64,000 nt of DNA from JAVJSU01 sp040219275 (GTDB taxonomy: Bacteria > Chloroflexota > Anaerolineae > Aggregatilineales > Phototrophicaceae). Location: the NCBI GenBank assembly GCA_040219275.1, contig JAVJSU010000038.1:186001-250000 (forward strand), given 5' to 3'. This document shows, piece by piece, positions 42,470-50,259 of this stretch; within the stretch, counting starts at the first letter, position 1; every line of letters starts with the position of its first letter. The notes below the pieces were generated by a model. That model was not told the origin of the DNA. It saw only the letters and a program-made list of their open reading frames with translations, and did not search any database. A program made the translations under genes and the position numbers.

Positions 42470-42498
42470 TTGAGTGAATCCCTGCTCTGAGCTATACT
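42470..42498 (+). promoter_or_regulatory. dnaA promoter
   Basis: TTGAGT and TATACT separated by exactly 17 bp. Transcription would begin near 42505, leaving a leader of about 230 nt before the GTG at 42738. The leader contains an in-frame-open TTG ORF (42553-42741) whose stop overlaps the dnaA start, but it has no ribosome site and is not called as a gene. Confidence 0.7.
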
Positions 42499-42737
42499 GT
42501 ATTTACCTACAGACAAAACACACCCATCACATTCAGGTGATCAAAAACCGCGTTGCGGGATGTCGTATCCCCGATTTTGACGACTCTGTCGTCTACTGCC
42601 TGCACGCGGCGCAACAAAATAACACCTGACACAGCATTTTTATTAGCGAATACGGGGGCTTCAACGCCTGGCAGTTTCATATTGCCTAAAACTGTTAGCG
42701 TAGTTTGCCCGTTGCAAAGGTTATCGGACAGGATATT

Positions 42738-44219
42738 GTGAACGCTCAGGACGCTTGGAACGCCGCATACGGACAACTCGAATTACAACTGGATCGTGCA
42801 AATTTCGATACATGGCTTCGTGACGCTTTTTTCATCTGTGAAGAAGAAAATGGTGTTTACGTAATCGGCGTTCGGAATAGTTATGCGCGGGATATGCTCC
42901 AGCATCGGCTATATCGCAATATTCGGCGTGTGCTGAGTGATGTGTGTGGAGTAGATGTCGAATTGCGTTTTGAGGTGAATCGTCCGGTAGCGAAAGACTT
43001 GCCAGCGCATGAAAATGGCAACACGCCGAGCGCCAACAAACAGCCTGATCTATTCGTTGATACGCAGGATGATCGCCCACTGTTCAAGTTATTGGCACAG
43101 CGAAACGCCATCACCGAGACCGACAACACCCTGCCACCGCTGTATGAGCAAATCCGCCGTCCGGGATATGCAGAGTTGCCGGAAAATGATCTGAATCCCG
43201 ATCATGTGTTTGATCGATTTGTCGTCAGTGGTTCCAACCAGATGGCATATGAAGCGGCACGCGCCGTCGCGGAAAATCCCGCCCGGATGTATAACCCGTT
43301 CATGATTTATGGTGGCGTGGGGCTGGGCAAAACCCATCTCGTTCATGCGATTGCCCATGTCTGCACCCGTCAAGGTTTACGCGCCGTCTTTATCCCGTCT
43401 GAAGTCTTCACCAATGACCTCGTAGACGCGATCCGCCATAAAACCACCGCGATGTTCCGCGAAAAATATCGCTCTGCGGATGTGTTACTGGTCGATGATA
43501 TTCAATTTATCGCCGGTAAAGAGAGCACGCAGGAAGAATTTTTCCACACATTTAACGCGCTCCATACCTTCCAGAAGCAAATTGTGCTGGTATCTGACCG
43601 CCATCCACGCGAACTGAGCACGCTGGAAGATCGTCTGCGTTCCCGCTTTGAAAGTGGCTTGATTGTCGATATTAAGCCGATGGAATATGAGGCACGCGTG
43701 GCTATATTACGCATGTGGGCGAAGGAGCGCAAAATTCGCGTTGATCCGGCTGTGATTGATATGATCGCGCATTCTGCCAGCAATAATGTGCGCGGGCTAC
43801 AGGGTGTATTTACGCAAATCGTCGCTAAAGCACACCTGACTGATCGCCCGATTACGGTGGAGAATGTGGGCAATTTGCTGGAACATTTTGAGCGCCCGCG
43901 TGAATACAGCAAAACGCCCGCAGATCAGGCAACACCTACGCAAATTATCGAAGCGGTAGCCGCACACTTCAACTTGAACCGTAAAGACCTTGAAGGCAAA
44001 AAACGTGCCACCCATATCAACAATGCGCGGCAAGTGGCGATGTATTTATTGCGCGAATTGACCGATATTTCGCTCTCGCAAATCGGGGATTTCTTCGGCG
44101 GGCGCAGTCACACAACAGTGCTCCATGCCTGCAACAAGATCACCGAGTCGCTGGATAATGACCCGAACATCCGTAGAACCCTGCAAGAAGTGCAAAATAT
44201 GTTCGGCAACAAACGCTAA
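42738..44219 (+). CDS. dnaA: Chromosomal replication initiator DnaA
   Basis: A 493-residue protein. Domain I (about 1-75, AWNAAYGQLELQLDRANFDT), a short variable linker, AAA+ domain III with Walker A GGVGLGKTHL (about 193) and Walker B VLLVDDIQFI (about 253), and DNA-binding domain IV with the DnaA signature GGRSHTTVLHACNKI (about 454-468). The signature has Ser where most DnaA proteins have Asp (RDHTT). The start is placed at the GTG at 42738, five nt after AGGA; a TTG at 42705 is possible but has no ribosome site. No dnaN follows. Confidence 0.96.
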   Translation: MNAQDAWNAAYGQLELQLDRANFDTWLRDAFFICEEENGVYVIGVRNSYARDMLQHRLYRNIRRVLSDVCGVDVELRFEVNRPVAKDLPAHENGNTPSANKQPDLFVDTQDDRPLFKLLAQRNAITETDNTLPPLYEQIRRPGYAELPENDLNPDHVFDRFVVSGSNQMAYEAARAVAENPARMYNPFMIYGGVGLGKTHLVHAIAHVCTRQGLRAVFIPSEVFTNDLVDAIRHKTTAMFREKYRSADVLLVDDIQFIAGKESTQEEFFHTFNALHTFQKQIVLVSDRHPRELSTLEDRLRSRFESGLIVDIKPMEYEARVAILRMWAKERKIRVDPAVIDMIAHSASNNVRGLQGVFTQIVAKAHLTDRPITVENVGNLLEHFERPREYSKTPADQATPTQIIEAVAAHFNLNRKDLEGKKRATHINNARQVAMYLLRELTDISLSQIGDFFGGRSHTTVLHACNKITESLDNDPNIRRTLQEVQNMFGNKR

Positions 44220-44300
44220 TCTGCATCTACCCGCCTGTGCTAAAATCATCTATGGACGACGAAAGGTCGTCATGATGAAATAATGATGACAGGCGGTTTT

Positions 44301-45119
44301 ATGGGCAAAAAGGCATTTTCACGGCGCGATTTTTTATTGCTGTTGGGCATTGGCGGGGCTGGCACGGCGGCGGCATGTGCCGGAGTTTCGCTCACCGCGC
44401 TCATCCTACTCAAGAATCGACCTCAAGACAGCACGCCCTCGCCCATCCGTATACAGATCAATCAGACGCAAATTGATAGCCTGCGCCCACAAATTATTTC
44501 GCGTGCGGAATGGGGCGCACTCCAGCCGAATTTAAGCGCTCGCAATGAGCAGGATTATTACAGTCTGAATAATCCTGAAGGCTGGCGCGTTTACAACGAA
44601 GACCTGACCGATGCCTACCAGACAGCTGTGATCCATCATTCGGTGCTATATGCCGACGATGATCTTTCCAGCGTGCGTGAAGTTCAGATTTCACATCGGA
44701 ACGAACGTGGCTGGGCGGATATTGGTTATCATTATCTGGTGGGCAAAGATGGCAGTCTCTACGAAGGGCGCGATATTCATGTACGCGGAACCCATGTTGG
44801 CGGCTTCAATACCGGCAGTGTAGGCATTTGTTTGCTCGGTAATTTCGTCAACGATGCCCCGACAGCCGCCCAAATTACCGCTACCTATAGTGTGCTGGCA
44901 TGGCTCAGTGTACGGTTGCAACTCACTCATCTCGCCGGACACAATACATTCAACAATGAAACGCAATGCCCCGGAACGAACCTCATCCCCTATTTACCGG
45001 ATTTCGCCAGCGCAAATAGTCTGCAACTCGGCGCAGGCGGTTATATTCCCCCACCGGAGCAAGAGGTCACGCCGTCTGCCTATCGTGGCTGTGGTTGTGG
45101 CTGTTGTGTGGATGTTTAG
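44301..45119 (+). CDS. Secreted PGRP / N-acetylmuramoyl-L-alanine amidase
   Basis: A 272-residue protein. The N-terminus MGKKAFSRRDFLLLLGIGGA has a twin-arginine (Tat) signal. The amidase_2/PGRP domain (about 70-230) shows zinc ligands in VIHHSVLY, the active-site region GYHYLVGKDGSLYEGRDI and ligands in LAGHNTFNNETQCPG. It should cleave or bind peptidoglycan outside the membrane. The tail ends in RGCGCGCCVDV, an unusual five-cysteine cluster. The Met at 44301 gives a normal Tat signal; the ORF's first ATG (44283) is also possible. Confidence 0.87.
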   Translation: MGKKAFSRRDFLLLLGIGGAGTAAACAGVSLTALILLKNRPQDSTPSPIRIQINQTQIDSLRPQIISRAEWGALQPNLSARNEQDYYSLNNPEGWRVYNEDLTDAYQTAVIHHSVLYADDDLSSVREVQISHRNERGWADIGYHYLVGKDGSLYEGRDIHVRGTHVGGFNTGSVGICLLGNFVNDAPTAAQITATYSVLAWLSVRLQLTHLAGHNTFNNETQCPGTNLIPYLPDFASANSLQLGAGGYIPPPEQEVTPSAYRGCGCGCCVDV

Positions 45120-45312
45120 CGCCAACCTCTAAAACTATATTTACGCCCTTATGATGCTCAATTTGGAACGTTTTACATTGCCGATGGGTCTATTTAAGTA
45201 ACAAGACGTTTCAAGATACAGGGTACCCTCCTGAACGCCTGAAAAGAACAGCATGTCGCTGTTCGTCGTACATGATTTTTGGACTGTCACACGACTTTCA
45301 GGAGAAATGATA

Positions 45313-46263
45313 ATGAAAAACTTCAAACGAGGATTCTGGTTCATCCTGCCGATTTTGGCGCTGATGATGGGCGTGTTTGTGCTTGCCCCCGCGCCGGCAC
45401 AGGCACAAACGTATGATGTCTATATGGCGTATCAGACGTATGACAACGGGTTTATGATCTGGCGGAGTGATACCGGCGCGATCTATGCCTTTTATAACAA
45501 CAGTGGCTTGCGTTATGTCGCTTTGCCAAGTTACGGCAACCTACCAGATAATCCGGTGCAGGACCCGACACCGCCCAATCATATCCGCCCGATTCGGGGA
45601 TTCGGCAAAGTATGGGGCAATTTTGCGGATGTTCGCATCGCGCTCGGCTGGGCAACATCTTCCGAGCAAGGCTTTTCGTCGAATGTGTCGATTATTCCGG
45701 CGACCAATCAAACCACATTCACCTTACCGGACGGCGCACGCGTTCTGATTGGCAACGGAAGCTGGTCATTTACTACTGGCATCCCGCAACCACCACCACC
45801 GAATGCCACACCTACACTATTCCCGCCAACGCCACCACCACCGTATATAACGCCGACTTCACCGACTTTCCCGCAACCGGAAACTGTTTTTATTGCATCC
45901 ACCTATCAATATTTTGAGCGTGGCTTGATGATCTGGTGGAGCGATGGTGGGACGGTATGGGTATTCGCAAACAATGGGGCGGTTTATAGCTATGCGCCGA
46001 ATAGCTATGGCATTTTGCCGGACAATCCCTTTTATTACCCGCCGTTCGGCTACGTCCGCCCGATTATGGGCTTCGGCAAGGTGTGGGGCAATTACGCCAA
46101 TATTCGCAACTCGCTTGGTTGGGCGACGACCTTCGAGCAGAGTTACACGGCAACCGTCGAACGTGTTTCGCCGATTAGTGGTGCAATCAACATTATCATC
46201 ACAGAACCTAATGGACAACGCCTCGTTGTGCGCGATAACGGAACATGGTACTTTCAGTTTTAG
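45313..46263 (+). CDS. Secreted protein with a duplicated ~105-residue domain
   Basis: A 316-residue protein with a signal peptide (MKNFKRGFWFILPILALMMG, cleavage after AQA). Two homologous modules (about 35-150 and 205-316) share YxxxGxMIWxSDxGxxxxF, a PDNP segment and RPIxGFGKVWGN followed by LGWATxxEQ. They are separated by a Pro/Thr-rich linker (about 155-200). The second module lies at the C-terminus. I do not recognise a named family; the GFGKVWGN...LGWA motif suggests a surface-repeat domain. The ATG at 45313 is eight nt after AGGAG. Confidence 0.83.
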   Translation: MKNFKRGFWFILPILALMMGVFVLAPAPAQAQTYDVYMAYQTYDNGFMIWRSDTGAIYAFYNNSGLRYVALPSYGNLPDNPVQDPTPPNHIRPIRGFGKVWGNFADVRIALGWATSSEQGFSSNVSIIPATNQTTFTLPDGARVLIGNGSWSFTTGIPQPPPPNATPTLFPPTPPPPYITPTSPTFPQPETVFIASTYQYFERGLMIWWSDGGTVWVFANNGAVYSYAPNSYGILPDNPFYYPPFGYVRPIMGFGKVWGNYANIRNSLGWATTFEQSYTATVERVSPISGAINIIITEPNGQRLVVRDNGTWYFQF

Positions 46264-46460
46264 GTAGGCGCAAAACTTCCATCCTCTTCCTCGTCGTTCA
46301 AGGAAGGGGAATAACACGGAGATTGCAATATGGGTAATAAAAGCTGTTTTCATTCAGAAACTCACGTCGAAAACATCATTTAGCGTCTCAGCTATCAGCA
46401 GTTTAGCAAACAAAGAGCTAGAAATGTACGAAATGAACGCATTTGCTGAGAAACTGACTA

Positions 46461-46486
46461 GCTGAATTGCTGAATTGCTGAATTGC
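46461..46486. repeat. GCTGAATT octamer repeats
   Basis: Three perfect tandem copies of GCTGAATT, then GC. They lie in the 375-bp gap 46264-46638, which otherwise shows no gene, only weak TTCCTC/AAGGAA hairpin-like sequence near 46285-46300. Confidence 0.7.
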
Positions 46487-46638
46487 AATCAAAGTAATAA
46501 TATCTCTCCATCTTGTAGTTGTACGAATTTAAACCATAGTCGACATGAATGGTATGCGTGGGACGTTTGCCATTCAGCCTGTTTGCGTTATGCTTTTCAG
46601 CTTGAGTGCTTATAGAGATCACCCACGACAGGAAGCCC

Positions 46639-47610
46639 ATGATTTTTGCCCATTTCATCAGCGCCCCTCAGATTGAGCATCAACTCCACCTGCGCCAGAA
46701 ATTACACCAGAACATTACCATCACCACCGGCGAACGTATCCCGCCAGCGACGCATGTGCTCATCGCCGGACGACTCACGCGTGACGACTTAATTGCCCTA
46801 CCGGAACTAAAAAGTGTGTTGATTCCGTTCGCCGGATTGCCTACGGAGACGGGCGTTTTGATGCGCGATTTTCCACAGGTCAGCATCCATAATTTGCATC
46901 ACAACGCGGTCATTACGGCGGAAATGGCGCTGGCGCTCTTATTAGCGGCGGCACGACAACTCGTTCCGATAGATCGTGAGTTCCGTAAGCATGACTGGAC
47001 TCTGCGCTATCAAACAGTACCGACGATTATCCTCGATGGCAAAACGGCGTTGATCGTCGGCTATGGCGAAATCGGGCGACATATCGGCAAGGTGCTCGGC
47101 GCGATGGGCATGAAGATTCTCGGTGTGCGAAGAAGCGTGCAACCGGACGATGACCCCGAACAGGTTTTTCCGATTGACCGTTTGCAAGATGTGCTTCCGC
47201 GTGCGGATGTGTTGATTGTCTGTGTACCGGCGACCCCCGACACAGACAATTTGATTGGCGAAACCGAATTACGCTTGATGCCGCGTGGTGGTCTGCTGGT
47301 GAATGTGGGACGCGGCGCGGTAATCGAACAGAAAGCATTATATGAGGCGCTCAAAGACGGGCATCTCTACGGCGCAGGCTTGGATGTGTGGTATAGCTAT
47401 CCAACAGATGTCGAATCACGTAAACACACCCCGCCGTCGGAGTTTCCGTTTCATGAATTGGCTAACGTGGTGATGAGTCCCCATCGCGGTGGCGCGGGTG
47501 GCACAGATGAAGTGGAATATCGGCGCATGGACGCTATTGCAGAGAGCCTGAATGCGCTGGTGACAGATCAAACCATGCCCCATCGAGTCAATCTGGACAG
47601 GGGATATTAG
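46639..47610 (+). CDS. D-isomer-specific 2-hydroxyacid dehydrogenase family protein
   Basis: A 323-residue protein. NAD-binding Rossmann motif ALIVGYGEIGRHIGKVLGAM (about 145), ADVLIVCVPATPDTDNLIGE (about 200) and NVGRGAVIEQKALYEALKDG (about 230) fit the D-2-hydroxyacid dehydrogenase superfamily. The catalytic His region reads MSPHRGGAGGT (about 285), close to the usual PHxAG. The substrate is unknown. The ATG at 46639 follows AGGA at a spacing of six nt; the GTG at 46606 has no ribosome site. Confidence 0.9.
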   Translation: MIFAHFISAPQIEHQLHLRQKLHQNITITTGERIPPATHVLIAGRLTRDDLIALPELKSVLIPFAGLPTETGVLMRDFPQVSIHNLHHNAVITAEMALALLLAAARQLVPIDREFRKHDWTLRYQTVPTIILDGKTALIVGYGEIGRHIGKVLGAMGMKILGVRRSVQPDDDPEQVFPIDRLQDVLPRADVLIVCVPATPDTDNLIGETELRLMPRGGLLVNVGRGAVIEQKALYEALKDGHLYGAGLDVWYSYPTDVESRKHTPPSEFPFHELANVVMSPHRGGAGGTDEVEYRRMDAIAESLNALVTDQTMPHRVNLDRGY

Positions 47611-47670
47611 GTAGAAGTTGTTAGTCAAAAAGCTAAAAATGAACTACAACGGTCACATAAGAAAAAATTT

Positions 47671-47735
47671 GAAATTTCTTCCTGCGTTTCGTCGCGCGCT
47701 CCGCGTCTTCGCGTTATGTTTTGCTTGTTTACCCG
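47671..47735. repeat. CTGCGTTTCGTCGCG-type intergenic repeat
   Basis: Counterpart of 4877-4937, with the same order of CTGCGTTTC, CGCG, CGCGTTATGTTTT and CTTGTTT blocks. It lies in a 155-bp gap between convergent genes. Confidence 0.5.
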
Positions 47736-47765
47736 GAACATGAACGCCGGACATAGCGTACACGA

Positions 47766-48134
47766 TTAATCCAACAGGGTCTCTAAGGCTTCCAGCAATT
47801 GGCGCGGACCGACTGGTTTCATCATGAGCCTATCGCGTTTATCCAGATCACGAGAGATCATCTGCGCGACGAGATTATTCGCCGTAGAAATTATGACCCG
47901 CGTCCCGTCTAGCCGATCATCGGAGCGAATGCGCTTATAAATATAATGCCCTGAAACCTGCGGCAAGTTCATATCGAGGATAATCAAATCAGGGGTAAGG
48001 TCATCAATACGCTCAAGCGCCAACTTGCCATCCACTACCAACTCGGAAGTGAAGTCCGCCATTTCCAGCGTGGTCGCATAAATATCGCCGATAGCCGTAT
48101 TGTCTTCAATAATCAGCGCAAATTTTTTGCTCAT
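47766..48134 (-). CDS. Single-domain response regulator receiver
   Basis: A 122-residue stand-alone receiver. IIEDN (about 8), Asp in LIILDMNLPQVSG (about 55), Ser/Thr in VIISTANNL (about 83) and Lys in LMMKPVGPRQ (about 106). No output domain and no adjacent kinase; it is the second orphan receiver in the window after 38035-38397. AGGCGG precedes the ATG. Confidence 0.9.
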   Translation of the reverse strand: MSKKFALIIEDNTAIGDIYATTLEMADFTSELVVDGKLALERIDDLTPDLIILDMNLPQVSGHYIYKRIRSDDRLDGTRVIISTANNLVAQMISRDLDKRDRLMMKPVGPRQLLEALETLLD

Positions 48135-48259
48135 AATGCGTTACCGCCTAATTCGTTGCAATAGGTACTTCCATCCATTATAGAACAATTGGCACTATAT
48201 GGGCATGACTTTATCCAAATAGCGCCAACTTTTACGAAGATTTTAGATTTCCTACAGAG

Positions 48260-49564
48260 TTAAGATACGTCTGCGGGCGAGAAATTCTGTGGACGCTTCA
48301 CCATCAAACTCATTATCAAGGGAAAGATGAGGCTGATCGCGCCGCCAATTTGGATGGGTGTATAGCTCCCGAACGCGTCAAAACATGCGCCGAAGACAAT
48401 CGGACCGATTGACGTACCGGTAACAAGCACCGTATAAACGAAACCGCGAATTTCACCGTAGTACTTTCTGCCGAACAAATCCGCCCAGACCGTGCCATCA
48501 AACACGCCACCAATGGCGATCACAATCGCAAAGGCAATCGCAAACGGGATGATTAAAATTTCCTGACGCATCACGGTTGACATGAGCAACACGATCATCA
48601 TGGAAAAAAGCTGGGTCGCCATAATATACGCGGGATTCACACGGCTGATAATCCGTCCCAAGCCGAGCGATAAGCCCATCCGCATCAGCGCCATAATACC
48701 GAACACATTGGCGACCATCAATGCGCTATGATCGACTTGCGCGAAAATTGATACCTGATGGATGATTAAGCCGGAGCCAAAAAATACGGAAAAGAAGCGC
48801 CCGATCATAAATACCCAGAAAATCGGCGTGCGACGGGCTTCTTTTAGCGTTCGTCCGGTGATTTTTGACTCTTTGTCAATGATGGGCAACGCCGGATCAG
48901 ACGACTCCACAGGAGGGATGAAGACCCCATCAGGTTGCAAATCAAAATCTTCGGGGCGGTCACGCATTAACAGCCACCACAACGGCACAATGGTCACAGC
49001 AACGGCGATACCGAGCACTAACCATGCGTTCCGCCATCCGTGATTGTCGATCAATGATTGCAAAAAGCGCAGATAATAGGTTTCTGAAAGCGCCAATATC
49101 ACCACAGTCAGGCTCATCAGCCAACCGCGCCGTGTTTCCCACCATTTGGTGATGGCGGTGTTACTGACCAGCACCATGCCACCCTGTCCCATCGCACGTA
49201 AGGCGAAAAATGCGAGAAATAGCGTGATCGGTCCGGTGATAAAAACGGAGAGCGCCATCAACACGAGTGCATACACCAGCGAGACCATCGCGCCAATGCG
49301 ATGACTGCCGTGTTGATCGACCTGCTTGCCGACCCATGTTAAGCTGAGTGCGCCTAAAAAGGTGGAAATACCCAGCAATGTGGAAACAGCCGTTCTGCTT
49401 AAACCAAAATCTGTAATGAAATGGTCATAAAACAGGGAGATGGTGAAGCCCATTGCCGGTGCCGCGCTGACCATGCCGATGGTGCTGACGAACCAGACGA
49501 TCCAGCCATAGTAGACCGGGAATTGTTGTACAGATTGAACTTTTCTGAGGGAATAGGTTGCCAT
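48260..49564 (-). CDS. MFS transporter (monocarboxylate/OFA-like)
   Basis: A 434-residue protein with 12 predicted spans. YYGWIVWFVSTIGMVSAAPA at the N-terminus and SLTWVGKQVDQHGSHRIGAM as loop 2-3 resemble the OFA/monocarboxylate-type MFS permeases. A central cytoplasmic loop (about 205-245) is charged. The substrate is unknown. The start lacks a clear ribosome site. Third MFS gene of the window. Confidence 0.87.
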   Translation of the reverse strand: MATYSLRKVQSVQQFPVYYGWIVWFVSTIGMVSAAPAMGFTISLFYDHFITDFGLSRTAVSTLLGISTFLGALSLTWVGKQVDQHGSHRIGAMVSLVYALVLMALSVFITGPITLFLAFFALRAMGQGGMVLVSNTAITKWWETRRGWLMSLTVVILALSETYYLRFLQSLIDNHGWRNAWLVLGIAVAVTIVPLWWLLMRDRPEDFDLQPDGVFIPPVESSDPALPIIDKESKITGRTLKEARRTPIFWVFMIGRFFSVFFGSGLIIHQVSIFAQVDHSALMVANVFGIMALMRMGLSLGLGRIISRVNPAYIMATQLFSMMIVLLMSTVMRQEILIIPFAIAFAIVIAIGGVFDGTVWADLFGRKYYGEIRGFVYTVLVTGTSIGPIVFGACFDAFGSYTPIQIGGAISLIFPLIMSLMVKRPQNFSPADVS

Positions 49565-49679
49565 GTAACTTTAATCAGTGTTCGGATACAAGTTTTAGTG
49601 TAATCCCAAAGAAAAGGTAATGCCTTAATATTGGACTTAAACGGTCTAAAGGGCACAATGAATCTCCAGCACACAAACA

Positions 49680-49710
49680 AATAACCCGCCGGGGTAATCG
49701 ACGGGTTATT
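49680..49710 (-). terminator. Terminator downstream of the 45-residue gene
   Basis: AATAACCCG-N13-CGGGTTATT, a 9-bp perfect stem, followed on the minus strand by TGTTTG. It lies 60 nt after the stop at 49770 and about 115 bp before the MFS start. Confidence 0.6.
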
Positions 49711-49769
49711 CGTAGAAGGCAGGGAAATTTTTTAGTTGGATGTAAGACCTGGATAGGTCATCGTAGTGT

Positions 49770-49907
49770 CTAACTGGCGACGGCTTTCGGTAAGATAACC
49801 TGTGTGCCAGTCAGGAGTGAGCGGTTGTCCTTGGTATTAAAAATGACGATGACAACCCCTGGAATTTTGATCTGGGTGGGTTTGCCCGTTTTTTTGTCCG
49901 TGCTCAT
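49770..49907 (-). CDS. Small protein of 45 residues, unknown
   Basis: A 45-residue ORF beginning MSTDKKTGKPTQIKIPGVVI and ending VILPKAVAS, with a GAGGGGAAG ribosome site about eight nt upstream. A Lys-rich start is followed by beta-strand-like segments (GVVIVIFNTKD, TGTQVILPKA). The longer reading from 50000 overlaps the upstream small gene and has no ribosome site. It is probably co-transcribed with 50004-50183. No family recognised. Confidence 0.6.
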   Translation of the reverse strand: MSTDKKTGKPTQIKIPGVVIVIFNTKDNRSLLTGTQVILPKAVAS

Positions 49908-50003
49908 AATGTTAATCTTCCCCTCAAAAAAGCTAGTTTGTGTTGATACTTGTGTTGATACTGTTGAATAGAAAAGACGTACCGCCTTTCCCCTCGTCAT
50001 GTC

Positions 50004-50183
50004 TTATCGTGCACTGACCAGTAATGAAAGCATCATGTTCAAGCGACCTTTTTTCTCAGTGGTCTTCTCATCTCGCATCTGATGGGTAATACGCGCCGTA
50101 CGCGCTTCTTGTTCAAATTTGGCTTTGCGATCTTGAACGATTTGTTGTTGTAACGCTTCATTCCGGTGGAGTTCGTTGTACAT
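50004..50183 (-). CDS. Small helical protein of 59 residues, unknown
   Basis: A 59-residue ORF starting MYNELHRNEALQQQIVQDRK and ending MMLSLLVSAR, highly charged and predicted as one long helix. A GGGGGT run lies about eight nt before the ATG. It is followed 96 nt later by the 45-residue ORF in the same direction. Upstream lie three GGGTGAA repeats at 22-bp spacing, suggesting regulated expression. The ORF is too short for most gene finders. No family recognised. Confidence 0.6.
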   Translation of the reverse strand: MYNELHRNEALQQQIVQDRKAKFEQEARTARITHQMRDEKTTEKKGRLNMMLSLLVSAR

Positions 50184-50259
50184 TGGTTATGACCCCCGTT
50201 TGCTTTCTTTGCGTTAGGTATAGATTATCAAAGTCAACACCGTTATGTATTCCATCATA

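Larger units (their letters stand above)
42205..42500. other. oriC: Putative chromosomal replication origin (oriC)
   Basis: An AT-rich gap between spoVS and dnaA holds six perfect TTATCCCAA nonamers. Four are on the plus strand (42213-42221, 42253-42261, 42340-42348, 42429-42437) and two on the minus strand (42353-42361, 42374-42382). These match the DnaA-box frame TTATCCACA except at positions 7 and 8. The strongly AT-rich stretch 42291-42335 is a candidate unwinding element. A 10-bp inverted repeat (42269-42298) and several TGAATC copies lie in the same block. Position next to dnaA supports the call. Confidence 0.8.

Noticed and set aside
42553..42741. TTG-started 62-codon ORF in the dnaA leader
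   Set aside because: No ribosome site and low-complexity Thr/Ser content; mentioned only as a possible coupling frame.
42507..42776. 89-codon minus-strand ORF across the dnaA leader
   Set aside because: It overlaps the dnaA start region and leader, has no ribosome site at its start and no recognisable motif; kept out although the middle part looks somewhat protein-like.
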